Source of the DNA: Bacteroidota bacterium
Lineage (GTDB): Bacteria > Bacteroidota > Bacteroidia > UKL13-3
DNA: 64,000 bases
NCBI GenBank assembly: GCA_947464275.1
Contig: CANHVU010000015.1
Span: forward strand, 1 to 64,000
Direction: 5' to 3'
Shown here: piece after piece, positions 18,979-26,470 of the stretch
Layout: every line of letters starts with the position of its first letter
Position numbering within the stretch: position 1 is the first letter of the stretch
Translations under genes and position numbers: made by a program
Notes under the pieces: generated by a model
The model's input: the letters and a program-made list of their open reading frames with translations, nothing else
Databases searched by the model: none
What the model was told of the DNA's origin: nothing

Positions 18979-19752
18979 ATGAAAACTAAAAAAGATATTG
19001 TAAATGATTGGCTTCCTCGCTATACTGGTGTGGAGCTTGATAAATTTGGCGAATACATTCTACTTACCAATTTTTTTAACTATGTGGAAATTTTCGCACA
19101 AAAATTTAATGTAAATATTATGGGTACCGACAAGCCTATGCAGTCGGCTACTGCCGAGAATATTACCATAATTAATTTTGGAATGGGTAGTGCTATGGCT
19201 GCTACCATTATGGATTTACTTTCGGCCATCACTCCAAAAGCAGTTTTATTTTTAGGTAAATGTGGAGGCTTAAAAAAGATAACTAAACTAGGCGATTTAA
19301 TTTTACCCATTGCTGCAATAAGAGGCGAAGGCACTAGTAACGATTATATAATGCCTGAAATTCCAGCTTTACCTTCGTTTAGAATGCAAAAAGCTGTTTC
19401 CACAACCATTGTTAAACACGATGTTGACTATTGGACCGGAACTGTTTATACTACTAACAGAAGGGTTTGGGAGCATGATGATGAATTTAAGGATTACCTA
19501 AAGAAAACCAGGGCCATGGCTATTGATATGGAAACGGCTACTATTTTTATTGTAGGTTTCGTGAATAGCATTCCCAAAGGAGCTTTGCTTTTGGTAAGTG
19601 ATAACCCAATGACACCTGATGGTGTAAAAACATCAAAAAGCGATAGTGCAGTTACAGCTCAATATGTAAAACGACATATTGAAATTGGAATTGATGCCTT
19701 AATAGAATTGCGTGATTCTGGCGAATCAGTTAAACATTTACGATTTGAGTAA
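18979..19752 (+). CDS. amn: AMP nucleosidase, short Bacteroidota form
   Basis: A 257-residue enzyme of the phosphorylase/nucleosidase fold that hydrolyses AMP to adenine and ribose 5-phosphate. Signatures: NFGMGSAMAATIMDLL near residue 73 and LFLGKCGGLKKITKLGDLIL near 93, the purine-binding GTSNDYIMPEIPALPS near 120, AMAIDMETATIFIVG near 175 and LLLVSDNPMTPDGVK near 200. It is shorter than the ~480-residue enterobacterial enzyme because it lacks the N-terminal regulatory domain, as is usual in this phylum. It stands alone and converges on a kinase gene. Confidence 0.88.
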   Translation: MKTKKDIVNDWLPRYTGVELDKFGEYILLTNFFNYVEIFAQKFNVNIMGTDKPMQSATAENITIINFGMGSAMAATIMDLLSAITPKAVLFLGKCGGLKKITKLGDLILPIAAIRGEGTSNDYIMPEIPALPSFRMQKAVSTTIVKHDVDYWTGTVYTTNRRVWEHDDEFKDYLKKTRAMAIDMETATIFIVGFVNSIPKGALLLVSDNPMTPDGVKTSKSDSAVTAQYVKRHIEIGIDALIELRDSGESVKHLRFE

Positions 19753-19760
19753 TTGTTTGA

Positions 19761-21857
19761 CTAATTTTTAAAATAGATAATAAAAGTTGTTCCAACATCC
19801 AACTTACTACTAACCTCTATTTTACCTTTCATGGCTTCAATTTGATTTTTTGTGATAAACAAACCAATGCCTTTTGCATCGCTATTGCCATTAAAAGTTT
19901 TATACATTCCAAATAACTTACCTCCATTTTTTTCTAGGTCTATTCCTATTCCATTATCTTCAATGATTAGAATAGTAGAATCTTTTTCTACCCTGCTCGA
20001 AATTTTTATAATGGGTGTTCTGTTTGTTGCTCTATATTTTATGGCATTGGTTATTAAATTTAATATAATGCTATCAAAATAAGCTGGGATAGAATTGATT
20101 ACTATATTAGGTGAAATATTATTTTCAATTAATACATGATGTTCTAGTATGCTAAAGTTTTGCGATTTAATGGTTTTATCAATTTCTGTTTTTAAATTGA
20201 TTGTTTCTATAGGCAGTGAATTATTGGATTGAATGGTAATAATTTCATTTAAATTATCTATAGTTTCAGATAGTTTAATACTACTCGAATTTAAATATTC
20301 AAAATATAGTTTCTTTTCGTCCTCATTTTTAGCATCTTTTATAATTTCAAGTAAACCACTAAAATTAGCTGCATGCGACCTGATATTATGCGAAACTATA
20401 TGTGCAAAATTTTGCAAACGATTATTTTTATCAATGGTATCAACCATCAATTCATTCATTTTTTGTTCAGATTTTTTTCGCTCGGTAATATCTCTTGTAA
20501 TGGCTAAAAGTGAAATGATTTTTCCTGAGTTATCTTTCATTGGTACTGAATGAGTTTCTAACCATTTATGCTCACCTTTTAAACCAATTATTTCAAACTC
20601 TATTACTCCACTTTTACCATTAAAAACATTTTCGGTTTGTTTTTTAAAAGCATCTTGGTATTCATTTTTAACAATACCTATAACACTTTTTCCTAACACT
20701 TGTTCTAAATTATCTGCACCTATCATTTCAAGCCCTGCAGGATTCATATCTAAAAGTATCATTTCTCTACTGAGTAATTTTATACATTCTGGCTCAGAAT
20801 CTAAAATAGCTTTTAAGTGATTTTTTGTAGCAATAAGATTTTGTTCTGCTTTTTTTCTCTCCGAAATATCCCTAACAAATGCACAGTTAATCTCTTGTCC
20901 GTTAAAAAAAATATAGTTTGCATTTACTTCGGTTGGAATAATCCTTCCATCTTTAGTAAGATGCTTACTATGAAATGTCATTGATTTTTTTTCTTTTAAT
21001 TCTTCCCAATGCTTTGGCCACATTTCCTTATTATAATCTGGGTCAATTTCAGGAACAGATAAGTTCATGAGTTCTTTGTATGTATATCCTAAAATATTAT
21101 GTGCTGATTTATTCAATTCTAAAAAAGTACCATCTTTTTTTACCCAATATACTGCATCTAAGGTATTGTTTACAGCATACTGAACTAGCTGTGCATTATT
21201 TTCTACCTTTTCTCTTTCTCCTATTAATCGCTGATTTACCAAAAAGGTAAATCCAAAAGTTGAAATGATACCAACTATGATGGAGAATAAATAAATTACA
21301 ATGAAAATAGGGGAGTTTAGGTTGGTATTTATGCCATTAATTAAAATAGAAATTGATTGTAATAAGAATACACTTGCATAGGTGAAAAATAGTATACCTA
21401 TAAAATTGGTAGTTCTTTTTATGGTTGGAATTTTTGCGCACCATAAGGTGGCTACAATTTGAAAGCAAATGATTGATTTTATGAGGGAAAGAAATATTTT
21501 TTCTATAAGTAATAAATCATTAAGGTATAGAGTAGCAATAATAACCAGTACTAAGGTTGCCGAAATTAGATGAAAAGTATTATTGTACCTTGCAGAAATA
21601 AAGTAGTTGATACCAACTAAAACTATGGAGAATCCGAAAACAATGGATAAGTCGGAAAATAAAGGGGTGAACTTATGTGGAGGAAAAACAAATTCTAATG
21701 TAATTATTTGCGATAAGGCAATAAAGCCAAAACCAGCAATCCAATGAAGAATGCCTTTATATTCTTTGTTAGATAAATACTGAATAAATAAAATACATAA
21801 ATTTAAAATATTTATTAAACATAATACTAATTTAAGTGTAGCTATATCTATTTGCAT
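19761..21857 (-). CDS. Membrane sensor histidine kinase with two PAS domains
   Basis: A 698-residue hybrid of about seven membrane helices (residues 5-212), PAS domain 1 (about 222-335), PAS/PAC domain 2 (about 345-465), a dimerisation segment with the phospho-acceptor in AHIVSHNIRSHAANFSGLL near 490, and a HATPase domain (about 580-698) with NLITNAIKYR (N box), IEDNGIGIDL (G1) and GIGLFITKNQIEAMKG (G2). The H-N-I-R form of the acceptor motif is common in Bacteroidota PAS kinases. No response regulator lies next to it, so it is an orphan kinase. The signal sensed by the membrane region is unknown. Confidence 0.88.
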   Translation of the reverse strand: MQIDIATLKLVLCLINILNLCILFIQYLSNKEYKGILHWIAGFGFIALSQIITLEFVFPPHKFTPLFSDLSIVFGFSIVLVGINYFISARYNNTFHLISATLVLVIIATLYLNDLLLIEKIFLSLIKSIICFQIVATLWCAKIPTIKRTTNFIGILFFTYASVFLLQSISILINGINTNLNSPIFIVIYLFSIIVGIISTFGFTFLVNQRLIGEREKVENNAQLVQYAVNNTLDAVYWVKKDGTFLELNKSAHNILGYTYKELMNLSVPEIDPDYNKEMWPKHWEELKEKKSMTFHSKHLTKDGRIIPTEVNANYIFFNGQEINCAFVRDISERKKAEQNLIATKNHLKAILDSEPECIKLLSREMILLDMNPAGLEMIGADNLEQVLGKSVIGIVKNEYQDAFKKQTENVFNGKSGVIEFEIIGLKGEHKWLETHSVPMKDNSGKIISLLAITRDITERKKSEQKMNELMVDTIDKNNRLQNFAHIVSHNIRSHAANFSGLLEIIKDAKNEDEKKLYFEYLNSSSIKLSETIDNLNEIITIQSNNSLPIETINLKTEIDKTIKSQNFSILEHHVLIENNISPNIVINSIPAYFDSIILNLITNAIKYRATNRTPIIKISSRVEKDSTILIIEDNGIGIDLEKNGGKLFGMYKTFNGNSDAKGIGLFITKNQIEAMKGKIEVSSKLDVGTTFIIYFKN

Positions 21858-21908
21858 TTTTAAATTTTTTGGTAGTTCAATATTAAGCTATTTTATACTA
21901 TATTTAAA

Positions 21909-22247
21909 TCATTTTAAATTTATTATTTCATCATAATTTATACCCATATGTGTTTCAGTATAAATACACTCCCCATTTTTTATAACCAATACTTGAGGCG
22001 ATTGATGTTCAATATTCCATTTCTTGGCTATCTCGTTCGAAACATCGCGATGAGCAATTAAATCAAGGTAATATGGCTTAACTTTAGCATCATCTTGTTC
22101 GTTTTTCCAATTGCGCTCTACCCTATTTATTGCACTTGAACTAATACTGCAACGGGTGCTATGTTTAAAAATCATAATGGGAGCATCAAACGAATTTTTA
22201 TTTATTTCTTCTAATTGTTCTATAGCAGTTAATTTATTCCATTCCAT
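21909..22247 (-). CDS. ytxJ: Bacillithiol system redox-active protein YtxJ
   Basis: A 112-residue thioredoxin-fold protein (DUF2847). The single-cysteine active site appears in IFKHSTRCSISSSAINR, with the cis-proline region in HQSPQVLVIKNGECIY. The family is thought to act as a monothiol bacilliredoxin-like protein in organisms that make bacillithiol. Length and motifs match the family. It is preceded by an oxygenase gene on the same strand, but a strong terminator lies between them, so it is probably transcribed from its own promoter. Confidence 0.85.
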   Translation of the reverse strand: MEWNKLTAIEQLEEINKNSFDAPIMIFKHSTRCSISSSAINRVERNWKNEQDDAKVKPYYLDLIAHRDVSNEIAKKWNIEHQSPQVLVIKNGECIYTETHMGINYDEIINLK

Positions 22248-22300
22248 AACTTTACAAACTTATAAAAACAAAAAGTGTTTTATTGTAAAGTTTACCAACA

Positions 22301-22331
22301 AAAAAGCTGGTGTAAAATACACCAGCTTTTT
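22301..22331 (-). terminator. Rho-independent terminator after the 2OG oxygenase gene
   Basis: Perfect 14-base-pair stem AAAAAGCTGGTGTA (22301-22314) / TACACCAGCTTTTT (22318-22331) with a 3-base loop. It lies 18 bases beyond the stop of the oxygenase gene on the minus strand and upstream of ytxJ. A-rich and T-rich arms would let it work in both directions. Confidence 0.9.
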
Positions 22332-22349
22332 ATATTAACTTCTTAATTA

Positions 22350-23120
22350 TTAATGTTTAGCAGTATTGCTTTTCAAAAACATACTTTTTAGTTTTACTGC
22401 TGGAACCCAAATTTTTGATAAAGCATATTTTATTGGATTGTCTTTTTTAACATGCCAAACAGTGGTTCGTGGAGCTTCAAAATTATTTTCATGAACCGTA
22501 TATGCATAAGCCGCTATGGAAGTGCGAGCAGTTCCTTTTGGAAAATTAATTGGATCATAACCATGTAAGGTGTAAGACCTGCAATGCATGATAGCCAAAC
22601 GGTTAAAGGGAACTCCAACTTCGGTTTTTACTCCATTGCGTTCATCTTCCAAACGCAAATGCCCGCCATAGTTTTCTTGCCAATCTTTATTGATATAAAG
22701 CAATAAGTTTAAATTACGATACCAAGTTTCAACCAATGGATGGTAATTAAAATCAGCATGCATATCTAAAAAGCTGCCTTCACGCCCTTGGTGAATGCCT
22801 CCACCATAAAAAGTATCATCAATAAAAACATCTTCGTTGGTAATATACGAAATCCAAGTTTTAAACCTTACACTGATTAAATCATTGTAAAGTTCTTCAA
22901 ATACACCACCTAATTCCTTAAACTTTGATTTTTCGAACTTGTTTTTCGCAAATACGTAATCAGCACTAGCAGTTTCAATTTCAGGAATACTGTTGTATAA
23001 TTCGGTTAATTTTGCTTCATCGCAAAGTCCATCAATGGCAATATGAGGAAATGGTTTTGCAGTTAAAAATTGCTCACGGTACTTTTCTTTATTGGCTTCT
23101 ATAAAATCAAAACGTATCAT
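22350..23120 (-). CDS. 2-oxoglutarate/Fe(II)-dependent oxygenase, prolyl hydroxylase-like
   Basis: A 256-residue cytoplasmic enzyme of the 2OG-Fe(II) oxygenase superfamily. The iron ligands are visible as H-x-D in DMHADFNYHP near residue 122 and a distal His in CRSYTLHGYDPINFP near 180; the 2-oxoglutarate-binding Arg is in GTARTSIAAYAYT near 195. The double-stranded beta-helix core also shows LNLLLYINKDWQENYGGHL. The substrate, protein or small molecule, is not known. Close relatives in other phyla are found in sugar or glycopeptide clusters, but no such context is seen here. Confidence 0.8.
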   Translation of the reverse strand: MIRFDFIEANKEKYREQFLTAKPFPHIAIDGLCDEAKLTELYNSIPEIETASADYVFAKNKFEKSKFKELGGVFEELYNDLISVRFKTWISYITNEDVFIDDTFYGGGIHQGREGSFLDMHADFNYHPLVETWYRNLNLLLYINKDWQENYGGHLRLEDERNGVKTEVGVPFNRLAIMHCRSYTLHGYDPINFPKGTARTSIAAYAYTVHENNFEAPRTTVWHVKKDNPIKYALSKIWVPAVKLKSMFLKSNTAKH

Positions 23121-23207
23121 AATACATGTAATTTATTAAGGTGCAAATTGAATTTTTTGGTTTTTATAAAACATGACGCCACTCAATAAAAAAACTATTT
23201 GTAGGCA

Positions 23208-23711
23208 TTAATATATCCACTCCAATTTAATGGATTGGTGTTTTTCGCCTTCTTCCAAATAATACTCTTTAAAGGTTAACTCAATTTTTTGTAAAACCTT
23301 AACTGAAGCTGTATTTTCAATAGCAGCTCTACCAATAATATTTGGTATTTTATTTTTAACTCCTAATTCTAAAACTGCTTTTGCTGCTTCGGTGGCATAA
23401 CCATTACCCCAATATTTTTGTCTAAATCTGTACCCTAAATCTACTTCTTTACCAACTTTTTTAAGTCCACACCAACCAATAAATTCGTTGTTTTCAATTA
23501 AATGACAAGCCCAACGACCAATACCAAACTCATATTGAGGCACTAATGCTTCTGCAATAATTTTTTCAACTATTTCTATGCTATCCCAAGGTATTGGGTC
23601 GCCAGTGTATTGAGTTATAGCGGGGTCTTGATGCATTTGATACAAAATTTCTGCATCTGCCAAAGTAAACTCGCGCATGTATAATCTTGCAGTTTGCAGT
23701 TTAATTTCCAT
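23208..23711 (-). CDS. GNAT family N-acetyltransferase, RimJ/RimL type
   Basis: A 167-residue acetyltransferase. The N-terminus (LQTARLYMREFTLADAEILY) is typical of the RimJ/RimL branch. The acetyl-CoA-binding loop is RFRQKYWGNGYATEAAKAVL near residue 97 (Q/R-x-x-G-x-G/A), and the C-terminal NTASVKVLQKIELTFKEYYL matches the usual N-x-x-S-x-x-V-L-x-K-x-G/L-F. These enzymes acetylate protein N-termini or small amines; the target is unknown. Confidence 0.85.
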   Translation of the reverse strand: MEIKLQTARLYMREFTLADAEILYQMHQDPAITQYTGDPIPWDSIEIVEKIIAEALVPQYEFGIGRWACHLIENNEFIGWCGLKKVGKEVDLGYRFRQKYWGNGYATEAAKAVLELGVKNKIPNIIGRAAIENTASVKVLQKIELTFKEYYLEEGEKHQSIKLEWIY

Positions 23712-23763
23712 TCGTTCAAATGTACAATTTCGTTATAATTGAAAACTATTTTATTCCTCAATT

Positions 23764-24210
23764 ATGAAAAAATTACTTTTATTGATAGTGCTAATTGCTC
23801 CCAATTGGATTTTTGCTCAGATACACGAAAGAAATATCAAACAAACTATTTTGTTGTTTTTTGAAGGAATGCAAAAAAGCGACACCAATATTATTAACAA
23901 TTGCTTGCATAAAACTGCAAGATTTCAAACGGCTCTTTTAAATAATAAAACTAATGTTACATCACTTGAAAATGAACCCATAGATAGTTTTTTATTGCAA
24001 GTGTTAACCATAAAAAAACGCAACTTACAGATAGAAGAACGCATTACTCAATTTGATATAAAAGTAGATTACCCCATGGCAAGTGTTTGGGCAGATTATG
24101 AATTTTACGTAAATGGCAAATTCTCGCATAAAGGTGTAGATGCTTTTCAACTATTTTATGAAAATAATTCATGGAAAATTATTCAAGTTTGTGATACTAG
24201 GAAAAGATAG
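23764..24210 (+). CDS. Secreted nuclear transport factor 2-like protein
   Basis: A 148-residue protein with a signal peptide (MKKLLLLIVLIAPNWIFAQ). The mature domain has an NTF2/SnoaL-like pattern: IKQTILLFFEGMQKSDTNII, DYPMASVWADYEFYVNGKF and AFQLFYENNSWKIIQVCDTR. Such cone-shaped folds bind small ligands, and Bacteroidota secrete many copies. No catalytic assignment is possible. It stands alone between two minus-strand genes. Confidence 0.7.
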   Translation: MKKLLLLIVLIAPNWIFAQIHERNIKQTILLFFEGMQKSDTNIINNCLHKTARFQTALLNNKTNVTSLENEPIDSFLLQVLTIKKRNLQIEERITQFDIKVDYPMASVWADYEFYVNGKFSHKGVDAFQLFYENNSWKIIQVCDTRKR

Positions 24211-24236
24211 AACTTTGCTAAGTTATATTTATATGG

Positions 24237-24695
24237 TTAATTAGATATACTTCTTTCTGTTATTATTTTTGAACGAATGGTATGTTTTAATAATTCAAAA
24301 TCATCAAAATCTTTTTCATTGAGGTTTATTGATAATTTGTCTCCAAACTCAAGTTCAATAATAGTAAAACTCTTCTCGTTAGTGATGGTATTTGTGCTGA
24401 TATTGCTTTTGAATTTGGTTATTTCGGAAAACCCAAAACAATATTTCCTTTTAAAAAATGTGTTTGAAAAAACTATATTATTTGGGGTAATGGTAATTTT
24501 ATTATAACTATTGTAATTGGAAATATAAGCACCAATAAATCCACCAATACAAACAGGAATAAAAAGTCCTCTATCTATAAAATTGAATAATAAACTACCG
24601 ATTCCACCAACTATTAATAGAATTGCTAAACCTATAATTAAATTGAATTTACTTTTAACTGATTTATTGGTAAATGATAAATTTTCTTCAAGCAT
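24237..24695 (-). CDS. Small membrane protein with two membrane helices and a PH-like tail
   Basis: A 152-residue protein of unknown function. Two adjacent hydrophobic segments lie at about residues 18-38 (FNLIIGLAILLIVGGIGSLL) and 44-60 (GLFIPVCIGGFIGAYI). The soluble C-terminal part (65-150) has strands reminiscent of bacterial PH-like or YcxB-type domains (ITITPNNIVFSNTFFKRKY, FGFSEITKF), but this is weak. No neighbour suggests a role. Confidence 0.5.
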   Translation of the reverse strand: MLEENLSFTNKSVKSKFNLIIGLAILLIVGGIGSLLFNFIDRGLFIPVCIGGFIGAYISNYNSYNKITITPNNIVFSNTFFKRKYCFGFSEITKFKSNISTNTITNEKSFTIIELEFGDKLSINLNEKDFDDFELLKHTIRSKIITERSISN

Positions 24696-24832
24696 AATTT
24701 TTTAAATCACAATTCAATAATAATAGAAAATTTTTAATTTTTTTGTAATGGCTATTACAATTCCAATAAATTTATTTCAATATTTTATAGAAAAATCGCG
24801 GTTGCAATGCAACATTGATTGATTCTGCTGCC

Positions 24833-24860
24833 GTAGAGACGTTTAATTAAACGTCTTTAC
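24833..24860. repeat. REP-like palindrome 3' of the RAYT gene
   Basis: A 28-base palindrome with arms GTAGAGACGT / ACGTCTTTAC around TTAATTAA, one mismatch between outer arms. It directly abuts the stop codon of the RAYT-like transposase (24861). The same arm sequence recurs at 25097, 25483, about 25516 and 29271. Confidence 0.8.
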
Positions 24861-25421
24861 CTATAAGTAATATTCATCTGTTATCCAATTTTTGGGATTA
24901 TTAATGATGTATTTTTTTATATTCTCAAATGATTGTGCATCACGAATTATATGATCGTGAAAGCGCTGTTGCCAAGCGAAATTGGGGTTGATTTTTCGGG
25001 ATTCTGTTGTCACAACAGTTTTAAATGCCCTAATAATTGTAGACAATGATTTTGCAGGCGCTGATAATTTTTGAAAATGCGGATTTTTTTGCATTTGTAG
25101 AGTCGTATAATTATACGTCTCTACGGATGTCCGTTCAATTTCAATTTTTTCATTTATACAAACAATTCCATGAATATGATTAGGCATAATTGTAAATTCA
25201 TCTAACGAAACATTTGGAAAATGTGTTGGAATTGCTAACCAACAATCTTCTGCCAATTTACCCAAATCATTTAACAACATGATTCCATCATTACATTCTC
25301 CGAAAAAATTTGTTCTGTTTTTGGTGCAAATGGTTACATAATATAGACCTTCATTTCTGTAATCATATCCTTCTAATCTAGCAGATTTGATTCGGTATTT
25401 ATCATTAAATTTATCAGACAT
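24861..25421 (-). CDS. REP-associated tyrosine transposase-like protein (RAYT, Y1 transposase)
   Basis: A 186-residue member of the IS200-like Y1 transposase family that processes REP palindromes. It has LYYVTICTKNRTNFFGE near residue 28, the HUH metal motif in TIMPNHIHGIV near 77 (His-Ile-His), WQQRFHDHIIRD near 147 and the candidate nucleophile Tyr in FENIKKYIINNPKNW near 163. The start is taken at ATG 25421; the frame is open further but is not conserved in style. Palindromes of one family flank the gene on both sides and one lies inside its variable linker (25097-25124). The gene seems intact and may still act on those palindromes in trans. Confidence 0.85.
   Translation of the reverse strand: MSDKFNDKYRIKSARLEGYDYRNEGLYYVTICTKNRTNFFGECNDGIMLLNDLGKLAEDCWLAIPTHFPNVSLDEFTIMPNHIHGIVCINEKIEIERTSVETYNYTTLQMQKNPHFQKLSAPAKSLSTIIRAFKTVVTTESRKINPNFAWQQRFHDHIIRDAQSFENIKKYIINNPKNWITDEYYL
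25097..25124. repeat. REP-like palindrome inside the RAYT coding sequence
   Basis: A 28-base palindrome, GTAGAGTCGT / ACGTCTCTAC arms around an ATAATTAT centre. It stays in frame and encodes the linker residues around VETYNYTTL, between the HUH motif and the C-terminal helices. Confidence 0.75.
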
Positions 25422-25482
25422 GGTATACAAAAATAGAAATATTTCGTAAATTTTAACCATTTTCATAATTTACGATAATGCT

Positions 25483-25545
25483 GTAGAGACGTTGCATACA
25501 ACGTCTTTTATTATTGAAGACGTAGCGTGCTAAGTCTCTACGTGT
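25483..25545. repeat. Pair of REP-like palindromes 5' of the RAYT gene
   Basis: Two copies side by side: GTAGAGACGT-tgcatac-ACGTC (25483-25505), then a second, diverged copy from about 25516 to 25542 whose minus strand reads GTAGAGACtt...ACGTCTTC. Together with the 24833 copy they bracket the transposase gene, the usual arrangement of RAYT loci. Confidence 0.75.
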
Positions 25546-25564
25546 GAAATGAAATTTGTACTTT

Positions 25565-26062
25565 TTAATACAACCAATTTAAATCTTGTTCTGGGGAATT
25601 TATTTGTATTGCTTTTTTCTTCCATTTCTTTGATTGTTCTAAATTCCCCTCTTCAAGCAAGACATAACCATATGAATAATATAAAGAGACTAAAATAGGT
25701 TGGGTAATATCTTCCTTTAACATAATATTAAATAATTTATTTTTTCCGTCTAAAGTCTCCATAAGATTTTTAACCAATGGTTTTAATTTAATAAGATTTT
25801 TTTCATTGAAATAAATCATAGCTAAATATACTTTTGCCAGAATATTATGATTATCCTGATAAATTATTTTATCAATTTTTGTTTTTGCATCAATGTAATT
25901 ACCTTGAAAATAATATTTAATTACATCATCAATTAAATAATCAGGATCATCAGGATTAGCTTTTTTATTATTTTCTCTGATTTTACTTTTAGAAAATCTA
26001 AAAAACCCTAACACTAAATAGAAAACAAATGCTGCACAGCACATCGCTAAAATTTTTTCCAT
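25565..26062 (-). CDS. Small membrane-anchored TPR-like protein
   Basis: A 165-residue protein with an N-terminal membrane segment (ILAMCCAAFVFYLVLGFF, residues 4-21), a charged linker and a helical tail that looks like two to three tetratricopeptide-type repeats (DDVIKYYFQGNYIDAKTKID, ILAKVYLAMIYFNEKNL, LYYSYGYVLLEEGNLEQSKK). Such proteins act as adaptors. No partner is evident; its neighbours are a transposase and icmF. Confidence 0.5.
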   Translation of the reverse strand: MEKILAMCCAAFVFYLVLGFFRFSKSKIRENNKKANPDDPDYLIDDVIKYYFQGNYIDAKTKIDKIIYQDNHNILAKVYLAMIYFNEKNLIKLKPLVKNLMETLDGKNKLFNIMLKEDITQPILVSLYYSYGYVLLEEGNLEQSKKWKKKAIQINSPEQDLNWLY

Positions 26063-26363
26063 AAACTTGTATATTTAATAGTTAATTTGTCTTAATTTTA
26101 TTATCAATAGCAATGATAATTTATTCAAAAGACAATTCCAATTAATAATTAAATCTTCTAAATATTTACTATTTACATTTGAAACTCATCAACCCTTTTA
26201 TATTTTAAATGAATGATTTGTTTTGATAAATATTCAATTAGTTTTTCTCATCAATTTTTTATAGATAACAATTTGTATGGTTTTTTTCTTGTGTAATCAT
26301 ATATTATCTGCCTCTGTACTGCTTGCCTATTTCAATAAGATATTAGTAATTCATCCTATTTTA

Positions 26364-26400
26364 AAACCAATGCCATCGCTTCAAGCGATGGCATCGGTTT
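26364..26400. terminator. Long palindrome downstream of icmF, possible terminator
   Basis: An imperfect 37-base palindrome with an 11-base perfect core, TGCCATCGCTT (26371-26381) / AAGCGATGGCA (26383-26393), and outer arms AAACC/GGTTT. On the minus strand it lies about 70 bases after the icmF stop and has an adenine-rich end rather than a clean T-tract, so it may be a repeat element rather than a terminator. Confidence 0.5.
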
Positions 26401-26433
26401 GTGAATCATTTATGCTTCGACAAGCTCCGCAAC

Positions 26434-26468
26434 CATCATTCAAAAATCATCATTCAAAAATCACAAAT
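26434..26468. repeat. Heptanucleotide repeat abutting the icmF stop codon
   Basis: Five units of seven: catcatt, caaaaat, catcatt, caaaaat, cacaaat. The array ends two bases from the icmF stop codon (minus strand, 26471-26473). Confidence 0.75.
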
Positions 26469-26470
26469 CC

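Larger units (their letters stand above)
26063..26470. other. 408-base intergenic region between the TPR-like gene and icmF
   Basis: I see no credible gene. The first 300 bases are very AT-rich and without clear structure; they include the promoter region of the minus-strand TPR-like gene. The last 110 bases hold a long palindrome (26364-26400) and a heptamer repeat (26434-26468), described separately. CTTCGACAAGCTC at 26417 recurs at 63648, so it belongs to a dispersed motif. A 101-codon frame at 26277-26582 runs antisense into icmF and is rejected. Confidence 0.6.
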
